From positions 1 to 64,000 of the forward strand of contig DCFX01000035.1 of NCBI GenBank assembly GCA_002314445.1: a DNA stretch of 64,000 nucleotides, given 5' to 3'. Source of the stretch: Treponema sp. UBA1793. GTDB taxonomy: Bacteria; Spirochaetota; Spirochaetia; Treponematales; Treponemataceae. The translations under genes and the position numbers were made by a program. The notes under the pieces were generated by a model. That model was not told the origin of the DNA. It searched no databases and saw nothing but the letters and a program-made list of their open reading frames with translations. Shown here piece by piece: positions 7,849 through 16,306 of this stretch (positions are counted from its first letter, which is position 1; every line of letters begins with the position of its first letter).

Positions 7849-9719
7849 ATTTTCGATTCCTCCCGTAAGGTTTTCTTTAACTGCTGCACTAAATCGAATG
7901 CTTTTTCATACTGATATTTTTCTGCAGACCGGATCATCTGCATGACTGTACGTCTGACCGTATCAGGCCACAGCACATCTGCATACTGCTGTAAAATAAT
8001 CCTGCATTTCACGGGCATGTGAGTCATTATAGGCGGCTCAATCATCCTGAGCATTTCAGTCAGTTCTTCGGTGGAACCATCCCTCAGGGAAACATGTTCC
8101 TGCGTATCTCTGCAAGTTTCAGCAACTGTCTCCGGGCCTGCATCTGTTGTTTCCTCTTCTTTATCCTGCCCTATTCCCAGTACGGCGGTAAACCAGAATG
8201 TACTGCCTTTCCCGTATACAGATTCGACCCCTACACTGCCACCCATTAAAGCTGCAAGCTGTTTGGAAATAGCAAGGCCGAGTCCTGTTCCTCCGTATTT
8301 TCTTGTTGTTGAAGTGTCTGCCTGCTGGAACGATTGAAACAATTTTTTTTTCTGTTCGTCTGTAATCCCTATACCAGTATCCTCTACCTCAAATCTGAGT
8401 TCGCAGGTATCTGCAGACCGCGACTGTTCCCTGACACGGACTGTAATCCTGCCTTTTTCCGTAAATTTAACAGCATTGCCGGTATAATTAATCAGTATCT
8501 GTTCCAGTTTGAGCGGATCTCCGCGTAAAACACTGGAAATACGGGAGTCGCTGTCAAAAATCAATTCAAGCCCCTTTGAAGTACATTGTTCCTGCATGAA
8601 ATTCGACAAATTTGAAAGAATGCCGGACAACCGGAATTCTACAGAATCCAAACTGAATTTTCCCGACTCAATTTTTGAAAAATCGAGAATATCGTTAATA
8701 AGTTCCAGCAGGTGGCTGCTGGAAAGCTGTATTTTCCTGACATAATTTTTCTGCTGTAAAGTCATGTCAGATTCTCCAAGCAGATACGACAAACCGACGA
8801 CGGCATTTAAAGGTGTCCTGATTTCATGGCTCATATTGGCAAGAAAATCAGACTTTGAACGGGAAGCCTCTTCTGCAGTTTTTTTCGCTTCAACAAGTTC
8901 CCTTTCCATATCTTTTCGATTTGTAATATCTGTCGCCACAGCACACACTCCGGTAACATCATTTCCCGAAACAAGCGGCACCCGGGCAGACAGAAACGTC
9001 AACGTCTCTCCTTCCTCTGTTGTATAACATTCCTCACAGGTATGCATCTGTCCGTCGCTCATAACGGCCATATCGCTTTGCTGATACTGTCTGCCTCTTT
9101 CTCCGGGAAAGATATCCTCACTGCCGTATCCGACAATTGAACTTCTGGGTTTACCGGCCAGTTCCTCAAATGCGTGGTTCACAAGCTGATAGGTGTTTTC
9201 CCGGTTTTTTACATATACGACGGAAGGTATGCTTTCAAGGACAGACTGGAGAAAAAGTCTGTTTTCTGTCAGTTCCCTGTTTGACACAGTAAGCTGTTCC
9301 ATCAATTCTTCCCGGGACGGAAGAGAAATCTCCCTTCTCAGTTCATCAAGCAGCAAAGTCCGGGCAGACAGAGGGATATCATCCTCGAAATATTTGAGGA
9401 GCTTTAACACCGGCTTTCCGGTATCAGTTATCACGGCACATATCTGATCAAAAACGGTATCTGTATATACATCGTCTTTCTCCGCTGCAATCATTTCAAA
9501 ACAGACTGCCTTGCGGTAATGATATTCCTGTACAGCAATATGAATGTTGGCAGACTTCCCCAGGTTCAATAAATTCTGCATCAGTTCGGACAGCACGGAA
9601 GCTATTCTTGCGGTAGTTATTTCAGAAAAACCGGTTTTCAGCAGCATACGGTATATTTTTGTACGGGCAGAAACCACAGAAATACTGCTCGTGACAGTCA
9701 GATATCCGATTTCGGTCAT
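7845..9719 (-). CDS. PAS sensor histidine kinase with an RsbT-like N-terminal segment
   Basis: Domain order over 624 residues: an N-terminal part (1-105) that aligns by eye with the front half of RsbT/RsbW kinases, including the N-box-like SELMQNLLNLG; a PAS domain (about 155-270); HisKA with the phospho-acceptor His298 in NMSHEIRTPLN; and HATPase with N-box, DTGIGITDEQ and GTGLGLAISKQL. A helical tail of about 100 residues follows, with no receiver domain. The N-terminal RsbT-like piece lacks the G1 box (GPGIPD), so it cannot bind ATP normally and may serve as a docking surface. It starts 9 bases after the rsbT-like stop, behind a TAGGGGGT ribosome site, and overlaps the HD-GYP regulator gene. 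No transmembrane helix is seen, so it is probably cytoplasmic. Confidence 0.9.
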   Translation of the reverse strand: MTEIGYLTVTSSISVVSARTKIYRMLLKTGFSEITTARIASVLSELMQNLLNLGKSANIHIAVQEYHYRKAVCFEMIAAEKDDVYTDTVFDQICAVITDTGKPVLKLLKYFEDDIPLSARTLLLDELRREISLPSREELMEQLTVSNRELTENRLFLQSVLESIPSVVYVKNRENTYQLVNHAFEELAGKPRSSIVGYGSEDIFPGERGRQYQQSDMAVMSDGQMHTCEECYTTEEGETLTFLSARVPLVSGNDVTGVCAVATDITNRKDMERELVEAKKTAEEASRSKSDFLANMSHEIRTPLNAVVGLSYLLGESDMTLQQKNYVRKIQLSSSHLLELINDILDFSKIESGKFSLDSVEFRLSGILSNLSNFMQEQCTSKGLELIFDSDSRISSVLRGDPLKLEQILINYTGNAVKFTEKGRITVRVREQSRSADTCELRFEVEDTGIGITDEQKKKLFQSFQQADTSTTRKYGGTGLGLAISKQLAALMGGSVGVESVYGKGSTFWFTAVLGIGQDKEEETTDAGPETVAETCRDTQEHVSLRDGSTEELTEMLRMIEPPIMTHMPVKCRIILQQYADVLWPDTVRRTVMQMIRSAEKYQYEKAFDLVQQLKKTLREESKI

Positions 9720-9728
9720 TCTTACCCC

Positions 9729-10202
9729 CTATGAAACGCTGTTTTCCTTCCATTTATATACGAGAACACGTGTCCCGACGCCGACGACGGATTCTATAAA
9801 AAATTCATCCATCATATTTCTCACGCTCGGAAGACCAAGTCCCAGACTGTTTGCCTGCGAACTGTACTGCTCCTGCATTGCTCTGCCGATATCCGGAATA
9901 CCGGGTCCCTCGTCGCATGCAAACAGTTCAATTCCTTCGGTATCAGTATGCATCTTTCTGACAAGACTCACCGAAAGGATTCCCGTCCCTGCATACCGTA
10001 AAATATTCGTAGCAAGTTCCGAAGCAGCAGTCGCAACCATAAACTCACACGCCTGGTTGAATCCCGCTGCAGTTGCTATCTCGCGAACAGCAGAAACAGT
10101 AAGCTCGCTGTCAAATATTTCGGACAGCGACACTGTTTTTGTTTCAAGTATAATGCAGTCTCTGCCGGAAACAAGTCCGAATGTATATTTTTCGGCCGTC
10201 AT
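9729..10202 (-). CDS. RsbT-like serine/threonine switch kinase
   Basis: GHKL-fold kinase of the stressosome type, 157 residues. The N-box (ASELATNILRYAGTG), G1 box (DEGPGIPDIGRAM) and G2 box (SLGLGLPSVRNMMDEF) are all present and agree closely with RsbT. In Bacillus, RsbT phosphorylates RsbR and RsbS and is then released to activate a downstream partner. The gene overlaps the rsbS-like gene by 4 bases (ATGA) and is followed by the kinase that carries a partial RsbT-like domain. The C-terminus, SVVGVGTRVLVYKW, is typical of the family. Confidence 0.9.
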   Translation of the reverse strand: MTAEKYTFGLVSGRDCIILETKTVSLSEIFDSELTVSAVREIATAAGFNQACEFMVATAASELATNILRYAGTGILSVSLVRKMHTDTEGIELFACDEGPGIPDIGRAMQEQYSSQANSLGLGLPSVRNMMDEFFIESVVGVGTRVLVYKWKENSVS

Positions 10203-10597
10203 AGAGTTTTACGGGCTCTTTCCCTGCGTTTTTTTTCAAGCAGCAGGATTCCTTCGTCCAGTGTGCCCGCCGTATGAATATAGCTGTAATCAAGTTCAAG
10301 CCCCAGATCGAGAAGCGAGTAAACGATTCCCGGCCGCAGGCAGACCCATACAGAAGGTATCCCCATCACATCGAGAGCAGCAGAGACATCTCTGAATGCA
10401 TTGAATACGGCAGAATCCATAATAGTGACAAAAGCATAATTCATGACGACACCTTTTATACCTTTCGAAGCTTCTTCAAGTATGGTGTTCAAATCATTTT
10501 CAATCATTCCTGCCGATATCTGATCGCGGGGTGCGACAATGAGATACTCACTTATCTGTGTAATTGATGTTGCAGAGTTGCTTGTAAAATCGTTCAT
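10199..10597 (-). CDS. RsbS-like STAS-domain stressosome scaffold protein
   Basis: A single STAS domain of 132 residues. The phosphorylatable Ser is in place: VTIMDSAVF, Ser62, equivalent by position to Bacillus RsbS Ser59. In the stressosome, RsbS and RsbR co-assemble and sequester RsbT until RsbT phosphorylates them. The short basic C-terminal tail (KKRRERARKTL) is not typical. The gene lies 17 bases after the RsbR-like gene and overlaps the RsbT-like gene by 4 bases, keeping the standard R-S-T order. Confidence 0.87.
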   Translation of the reverse strand: MNDFTSNSATSITQISEYLIVAPRDQISAGMIENDLNTILEEASKGIKGVVMNYAFVTIMDSAVFNAFRDVSAALDVMGIPSVWVCLRPGIVYSLLDLGLELDYSYIHTAGTLDEGILLLEKKRRERARKTL

Positions 10598-10614
10598 TGG
10601 GCGGTTCCGCCTTA

Positions 10615-11427
10615 TTAATTTTCTTCACGCATGGTAACTTTCAGGTTGAGTTTGAAAAAAGCTTCTGACAGCGCATCTTTTAACGTTGCCTTCGTATTGA
10701 TTTCGTTCATTTCAACTCCCAGATGGATAATCGTCTGTGCAACAGCGGGAGATATTCCAGACAGGATGCATTCGCATCCCATGAGTTTTGTTGCTTTCGT
10801 TATCTTTATCAAATGATTTGCAACGGTCGTATCCATCGCAGCGACGCCCTGAATATCAAGAATAATAACTTTAGCATAACTCTGAAGAATTTTGTTCAGG
10901 ACACTTTCCATCATATACTGAGCCCGCATGGAATCTATGACTCCCACGACAGGAAGAACAAGTACTCCGTCCCATAGTTGAATCGTCGGAGTCGACATCT
11001 GACGGATCATATTACTCTGCTCGCGGAGTTTATTTTCATATTGTACCTGCTCGGTAATGTCAACAGCTATTTCAAGAACGCCGACCATTGCACCGGTATC
11101 GTCTTTCAGAGGTGTTGCATAATGCATAGTCGGCATCGGATGTTCATTGAGCGTTACGTCGCCGCGGGAATAAACAGGTTCATTGCTTTCCATAGCCTGC
11201 TTCATCCAGCATTTATTCGTCTTACAGCAGTCGGAATGGAGGACCTCATAACATTTACGTCCTATAATCTCTTCAGGATTGACATGTGCCCGATCCGCTA
11301 TAAAACGGTTCGCATAAATGATATCAAAATCTTTATTTATAGCCAGAACGAAAGCCGGAATCTGATCAAGCATAGTCTCCTTAAATTTACCATCCACCTT
11401 TTGAAGTTGACTGTTTTTGGTATCCAT
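10615..11427 (-). CDS. RsbR-like stressosome sensor (PAS + STAS)
   Basis: 270 residues. The N-terminal PAS domain (about 18-126) contains a cysteine group, CYEVLHSDCCKTNKC (Cys59, 67, 68, 73), that could bind metal or sense redox state. A linker (130-145) leads into the STAS domain (about 146-265). The two RsbR phosphorylation positions are kept: Ser166 in VIDSMRAQ (Thr171 in Bacillus) and Thr200 in AMDTTVANHL (Thr205). RsbR proteins normally carry a globin-like N-terminus; the PAS version is known in other phyla. The gene is first in the operon, behind AAGGAGG. Confidence 0.9.
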   Translation of the reverse strand: MDTKNSQLQKVDGKFKETMLDQIPAFVLAINKDFDIIYANRFIADRAHVNPEEIIGRKCYEVLHSDCCKTNKCWMKQAMESNEPVYSRGDVTLNEHPMPTMHYATPLKDDTGAMVGVLEIAVDITEQVQYENKLREQSNMIRQMSTPTIQLWDGVLVLPVVGVIDSMRAQYMMESVLNKILQSYAKVIILDIQGVAAMDTTVANHLIKITKATKLMGCECILSGISPAVAQTIIHLGVEMNEINTKATLKDALSEAFFKLNLKVTMREEN

Positions 11428-11474
11428 AACGGGCTGCCTCCTTGCAATGACACACTTTTATTCATCATGCTACT

Positions 11475-11503
11475 ATAGTAAGGCATAAATTCACCGATTT
11501 CAA
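11475..11503 (-). promoter_or_regulatory. Probable promoter of the stressosome-like operon
   Basis: TTGAAA (11498-11503), 17-base spacer, TACTAT (11475-11480), about 48 bases upstream of the RsbR-like start. The -10 match is only moderate. Confidence 0.4.
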
Positions 11504-11520
11504 CTTTTTTACAATTTGTT

Positions 11521-12396
11521 TTAATGCCTCTGTCTTTCGATAACGATCCTGTTACGTCCGTTTTCCTTCGCTTCATACAAAGCCCGGTCGGCACTTTCAA
11601 TCAATTTAAGATACGTATCCGTTTCATTGCTAAGACTGCATGCAATGCCGAAACTGACTGTAACTATATCTGAAACGGAAGATGCACTGTGGTCAATAGC
11701 CAGGGAATCAACGGAAGCCTGTATCCGCCTGCATATGACTTCTGCTCCCTGTGAATCTGTGTTAGGCAGTACAATAGAAAATTCTTCTCCCCCGTACCGT
11801 GCAGCATAGTCTCCTATCCGTTTTATATTTTTACTTATTGCCGACGCTATTTTCTTCAGGCATTCATCTCCTTTCACATGTCCGTACACGTCGTTATACT
11901 GTTTGAAAAAATCAATATCAATCATGACAAAAGAAACCGGGGTTCTTGTTTTTACTGCCAGTATATATTCATCTTTGAATACAGTATCCAGAAAACGACG
12001 GTTTGGCATATGAGTCAATTCATCCTGATTCGCGAGAACTTCCAGCTTCTTGTTAGCAACAATTAACTCACCACTCTTCATATCATCCTTCCGCTTCAGA
12101 ATTCCTACAAGCAGAACAATGACAGGGATAAAAATACATATAACAATCATTTTCTGCTTGTTCTCAAGCGTAGGATTTCTGAGCAAAAAAAAGAAAACAG
12201 AATAGCCAAGCGTAATAATACCGCTTGGAATGCCGGAAACAAAACCGCCTGAGAAAGTAAAAAAAACAATGACAGTAATTAAAACAACATTCGGATTCGG
12301 TATTTTCAATTTCCATATCAATACCGTTACAGCGGCAGTACCGATACTGCTTACCAGCACATCAAAAAGTTTATTACGGTTAATCTTCATAAACAT
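11521..12396 (-). CDS. Membrane-bound diguanylate cyclase (GGDEF)
   Basis: Synthesises cyclic di-GMP from two GTP. The 291 residues open with a hydrophobic region of about 100 residues predicted as four transmembrane helices, with almost no extracytoplasmic loop. A GGDEF domain (about 130-285) follows, with an active-site motif RYGGEEFSIVLP and the upstream substrate motif DELTHMPNRRFLD. There is no obvious inhibitory RxxD site. It ends 93 bases before the RsbR-like gene on the same strand and has its own promoter. Its position next to a stressosome that ends in an HD-GYP protein suggests opposing control of the same messenger. Confidence 0.9.
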   Translation of the reverse strand: MFMKINRNKLFDVLVSSIGTAAVTVLIWKLKIPNPNVVLITVIVFFTFSGGFVSGIPSGIITLGYSVFFFLLRNPTLENKQKMIVICIFIPVIVLLVGILKRKDDMKSGELIVANKKLEVLANQDELTHMPNRRFLDTVFKDEYILAVKTRTPVSFVMIDIDFFKQYNDVYGHVKGDECLKKIASAISKNIKRIGDYAARYGGEEFSIVLPNTDSQGAEVICRRIQASVDSLAIDHSASSVSDIVTVSFGIACSLSNETDTYLKLIESADRALYEAKENGRNRIVIERQRH

Positions 12397-12460
12397 TCTT
12401 CACCGTTCCCCTGTCCTGACAGACTGCTGCTTTGTTTATTAAAACCTGTACCTTTACTGT

Positions 12461-12488
12461 ATTATAACATATAACACACATATCTCAA
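12461..12488 (-). promoter_or_regulatory. Promoter of the membrane GGDEF gene
   Basis: TTGAGA (12483-12488), 16-base spacer, TATAAT (12461-12466), giving a leader of about 60 bases to the ATG at 12396. Confidence 0.55.
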
Positions 12489-12602
12489 ATCTTTATTTCA
12501 CGCCGTACCAGCAGTATATTGTGCGCTTCATGCAGGAGACGAGCTTTACAAAAAACAATTCCTCAGGTATAGTTGTTTCCATTCTATATCCGGTAAATTC
12601 AC

Positions 12603-13358
12603 ATGAACTACTACATATTCCAGAACAGCAATATCCTCATAGAAACTGATTCACACAGACTGCCCGATATCCGTACATGGAACAGGCTTGCGGATCAGGG
12701 AATGCTGGATACTACTTTTGAAGAAAAGCCATTATCATATACGGCAGCTTCATTCGCTTCAGAGTCAGACACGGAATCTCCGACAGGCTGCACATTCATT
12801 CCGCTCAGGCAGTTCTTTGCAGAAAACAGCGACGATGAAGGCGCGCTCGCGGCAAGGGCTAAGGGACTGCTGAACTGGCGTGCGGCAAACAGGTTCTGCC
12901 CCGCCTGCGGCACACCTCTTTCAGATGACGAAAATTTCACTGCGCGGAAATGCTCTTCCTGCGGAAAACAGTACTTTCCGCGTATTGAACCGTGCATTAT
13001 CGTACTCATCACAAAAGGAAAGGAAATGCTGCTGGCCCGTCATAAAATGCGCAATCAGGATATTTATACGTGCATCGCAGGATTCATTGAAATCGGGGAA
13101 AGTGCAGAACAGGCTGTTGTACGTGAAATACGGGAAGAAGTCGGACTTGAGGTAAAAGATCTCCGCTATGTAGGCAGCCAGGGCTGGCCGTTTCCCGACC
13201 AGCTTATGCTCGCCTACCGTGCGGAATATAAAAGTGGTGAAATACGCGTACAGGAGTCGGAACTGTACGAAGCAAAATGGTTTTCTCCCGACGCGCTGCC
13301 GCCTTTTCCTAAAGCCGGCAGTATGGGCTGGCGGCTTATTTCCGGTTTATACGATTAA
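12603..13358 (+). CDS. nudC: NADH pyrophosphatase / Nudix hydrolase NudC
   Basis: Hydrolyses NAD(H) to NMN(H) and AMP; the family also removes NAD caps from RNA. The 251 residues contain a four-Cys zinc ribbon (Cys99, 102, 117, 120), a complete Nudix box (GFIEIGESAEQAVVREIREE, 160-179) and the family-specific block at 192-198. That block reads SQGWPFP, one residue away from the usual SQPWPFP. The gene converges on the M16-like gene and their ends overlap by 4 bases. A TATAGT near 12563-12568 could be its -10 box. If the leaderless messages proposed here are real, NAD decapping on them would be of interest, but that is speculation. Confidence 0.9.
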   Translation: MNYYIFQNSNILIETDSHRLPDIRTWNRLADQGMLDTTFEEKPLSYTAASFASESDTESPTGCTFIPLRQFFAENSDDEGALAARAKGLLNWRAANRFCPACGTPLSDDENFTARKCSSCGKQYFPRIEPCIIVLITKGKEMLLARHKMRNQDIYTCIAGFIEIGESAEQAVVREIREEVGLEVKDLRYVGSQGWPFPDQLMLAYRAEYKSGEIRVQESELYEAKWFSPDALPPFPKAGSMGWRLISGLYD

Positions 13359-14746
13359 AATTGTATTTTATCCTTATCAGCGGGTCCGACAACTGCAAAC
13401 CACTGGTACGAGTTGTCCACCCAGTACTTTTTAAACGCACTTTCGACATCGTCTGCTGTGACATTGTTTATTGATGCAACCTTTTCGTCATACTTGTACG
13501 GATCGCCGAATTCAAGCAGGCTTATTGCAATTCTTCCTGCAACATCGCCATTTGTCACAGACGCATCGTAAAACGAATTTATATACTGATTTTTAAATCC
13601 CTCAAGACGATCTGCTGCCGGTGTAAATTTAAAGCTTCCGTCGTCATTTTTGCCGTCAATTATCTTTCCTGATGCAAAAACATCCTGCGCTTCTTTCTCG
13701 TATTCTACAATATTTGAAAGATTGCTCGCTTTAAATATATATACATCAGCCATTCCCGCTTTCATAGGAGAAATAGAACAACTCGGAGTATAACATGCTC
13801 CGTATTTTTCGCGTACCACGTTAAACAAAATCTGAGAATACATAGTTGCAGCTATTGCAGACGCAACCATATCGTCGCTGTCTATTGAAGGGCCCGCATA
13901 CACCTTTTCAAGATAGCCGGTTCCGGCAGCCGCATCACTTGTAATGACAACAGGCTCTCCCCCGACTTTAAGCGGCGGAATCACCTGAGACTTCAACTCA
14001 TATGTCTGCTGCTTTATTTTTCCGAATGTCTTATTAAGCTGCTTTGCAAGTTCCGCTGCATCAAAATTACCGACAGCGACAATCATAATGCGGCGGGCAT
14101 CCATATCCTTATCATGCAGTTTTTTCATATTGTCAATCGTAATATTGTCGATTGAATATGGCTTCACTGCATAACTTACCTCATACGGATGGCCGTTGAA
14201 GACCGTCTGCGTAAGCGTATAGCTCAGCATGCTTTCAGGGTCGGTTGTCAACTGCTGCATTCCCTGTTTATAATTCGTCATAAGAATTTTGTACTGATCT
14301 TCATTGAAAGAAGGATTGAGAAAAGCATCTGTAAAAACAGGAAGAACCTTATCAAAATAATAATCGATGCAGCTCATCCCCAGCACGGAACCTTCCCTTG
14401 TCGATGACGGGGAAAGTGAAAAATTCATCTGATAGGCAAGCTGTTGAAGTTTATCGTAACTGTATTCTTTTGAACCGTATGTCATCATGCTGAAAAGTGC
14501 ATTTTCCAGTCCTGACGTGTCTTTGGTAAGATAACCGGTTCCTCCCTTTACGATAACGGCAAGAGCAAGTTTTCTGTTCGCTGTATTTTTCTTTACATAC
14601 AACGGAATCCCATTCGACAATGAAACAACCTGTATATCACCGGACTGCACCGGAGTCACGGCTGAAACAGAAAAATTAATAATAACGCACAATACTGCGC
14701 AGCATAGCGTCCGCAATAAAATATTTTCCCCAGTCATTGTTTTCAT
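13355..14746 (-). CDS. M16-family peptidase, non-catalytic subunit
   Basis: 463 residues with a signal peptide (hydrophobic stretch LCCAVLCVIINFSVSAV). The M16 fold is recognised from the beta-sheet opening (LSNGIPLYVKKNTANRKLALAVIVKGGTGY) and the later AAGTGYLEKVYAGPSID. The zinc motif HxxEH is absent where it should be (the region reads SGLENALFSMMTYGS), so this is the structural partner of an M16 pair. Its start overlaps the stop of the catalytic subunit by 4 bases, which is the usual arrangement for two-chain M16B enzymes. It probably acts in the periplasm. Confidence 0.85.
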   Translation of the reverse strand: MKTMTGENILLRTLCCAVLCVIINFSVSAVTPVQSGDIQVVSLSNGIPLYVKKNTANRKLALAVIVKGGTGYLTKDTSGLENALFSMMTYGSKEYSYDKLQQLAYQMNFSLSPSSTREGSVLGMSCIDYYFDKVLPVFTDAFLNPSFNEDQYKILMTNYKQGMQQLTTDPESMLSYTLTQTVFNGHPYEVSYAVKPYSIDNITIDNMKKLHDKDMDARRIMIVAVGNFDAAELAKQLNKTFGKIKQQTYELKSQVIPPLKVGGEPVVITSDAAAGTGYLEKVYAGPSIDSDDMVASAIAATMYSQILFNVVREKYGACYTPSCSISPMKAGMADVYIFKASNLSNIVEYEKEAQDVFASGKIIDGKNDDGSFKFTPAADRLEGFKNQYINSFYDASVTNGDVAGRIAISLLEFGDPYKYDEKVASINNVTADDVESAFKKYWVDNSYQWFAVVGPADKDKIQF

Positions 14747-16239
14747 TCAGCAGCCTCCGCGCTTTTATATGCAGGATCTTCATACCAGAATGCCGTATCC
14801 TTCGTAATTTCAGTGAATCCCGCATCGGCAAATGCCTGCTTCTGCTGTTCATATACAGATGGATTAACAAGAACTGTTACGAGTGCATTTTTTCCGCTTA
14901 TATATTTAGTAAGAAAGCCGTCAACGCCCTTCTTATCAACCTTCATCATATTTTCGACATAATGATAATAATAATCGTCCGAAGCGGTTATCCACCAGAA
15001 ACGCAGGTTCCCTTTTATCTGAGCTGCGGTTTCCGAATCGTTTATCCAGTTATCTTTCATTTTCTGGTGAATCCGGTCGAACTGAGCTTTAGTGAACATA
15101 TTTTTATTGCCAAGTATCTGTGGAACAATTGTATCAGTAATCGTCGCAAGGAAAAGCTGCGTGCGCTGCGGCAGATTTCTTTCAGGATCCGTAACAAGGG
15201 AGCCGAAATTGAGCACGCTTGTCGCACGGGTCGTCTGATAGCCTTCCCATACATACTGCTGGTCGGGAATGCCGATTTCCTTCGTATCCATCATTGTCTT
15301 TACATACACACCCTGCGGATCCTGAAACAGATATCCCGTAACATCAGCAGAATACGTCGATTCTACATCGCGTCCGGCATCGGGTCCGCGGAACATAACG
15401 GAAATCTGCGCTATCTGCGGAGAAATTTTATCATACGGCATAACCTGATACGTTACATGCGGAAGCGGTTCATCAAGCTGAGGGTCAAGAGTTTTTTCCC
15501 ACGGATCACCGCCTCTCTGCCAAGAACCGTACAATTCCTGAGCGAGCTTATACACTTCGTCAGGATTCACATCGCCGCCGACGAAAAGTGCCGCGTTATT
15601 CGGAATGTAGTATTCCTTTTGTATGGCTTTTATCTGATCGATTGTCGCATTGCGCACGACATCGGGAGCACCTGCTGCATCGGTACGCCACGGATATTTC
15701 GGAAAAAGAGTTTTTCTCAAATCATTTGAATAGATTGTATCAGGATCTGAAAGACCGCCTTCAATTTCGGAAAGCACGACTTTTTTTTCAGTTTCAAATT
15801 CCGCAGGATCCAGAAGCGGCTCACGAATTGCATAGCTCCAGAATTCCATACCGTCACGAAGCAGTTTCGACGGAACGGTAAAAAAATAATTAACACATTC
15901 CGCGCTTGTCATTCCGTTCCAGTTTGGAACCCCCATATCGCTGATTGCACGCTGCACTGCGGCTGCATCGCGGTATTTTGAATTCCCTTTAAACATCATG
16001 TGCTCATACAGGTGAAATAATCCGGCATTTTGCGGAGTCTGTGCAATACCTCCCGCTTTCACCGCTATTTCGATATATGCAAGCGGCGCCGCATGGTTTT
16101 CTATGACATAGACGTTCAAACCGTTATTCAGTGTATAATGATACACATTCTCAACAGGTGTTTTTTTCGCGCTCAATGCAAACACGGAAAAAACGATGAC
16201 AGCCGCACAAAGTACGGCCCGTTTACTATTTTTAAGCAT
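14743..16239 (-). CDS. M16-family zinc metallopeptidase, catalytic subunit
   Basis: About 498 residues with a signal peptide (RAVLCAAVIVFSVFALSA). The inverted zinc motif is complete: HLYEH in GLFHLYEHMMFKGN, with the distal Glu in EKKVVLSEIEGG. Exported M16 enzymes degrade peptides inside a closed chamber. I chose the ATG at 16239 because the in-frame ATG three codons upstream (16248) overlaps a perfect TATAAT at 16247-16252 and could not be on that transcript. This start has no ribosome site and lies 7 bases from the -10 box. The non-catalytic partner follows with a 4-base overlap. Confidence 0.88.
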   Translation of the reverse strand: MLKNSKRAVLCAAVIVFSVFALSAKKTPVENVYHYTLNNGLNVYVIENHAAPLAYIEIAVKAGGIAQTPQNAGLFHLYEHMMFKGNSKYRDAAAVQRAISDMGVPNWNGMTSAECVNYFFTVPSKLLRDGMEFWSYAIREPLLDPAEFETEKKVVLSEIEGGLSDPDTIYSNDLRKTLFPKYPWRTDAAGAPDVVRNATIDQIKAIQKEYYIPNNAALFVGGDVNPDEVYKLAQELYGSWQRGGDPWEKTLDPQLDEPLPHVTYQVMPYDKISPQIAQISVMFRGPDAGRDVESTYSADVTGYLFQDPQGVYVKTMMDTKEIGIPDQQYVWEGYQTTRATSVLNFGSLVTDPERNLPQRTQLFLATITDTIVPQILGNKNMFTKAQFDRIHQKMKDNWINDSETAAQIKGNLRFWWITASDDYYYHYVENMMKVDKKGVDGFLTKYISGKNALVTVLVNPSVYEQQKQAFADAGFTEITKDTAFWYEDPAYKSAEAAE

Positions 16240-16246
16240 ACTGTTC

Positions 16247-16275
16247 ATTATATCACTAAAATGAACGAATTACAG
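16247..16275 (-). promoter_or_regulatory. Promoter of the M16 pair, leaderless spacing
   Basis: TATAAT at 16247-16252 with a weak -35 CTGTAA (16270-16275) at 17 bases. The preferred ATG (16239) is 7 bases downstream. Confidence 0.5.
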
Positions 16276-16306
16276 CCCGGTTACAGCATAGAAAACCCCA
16301 GATAGA

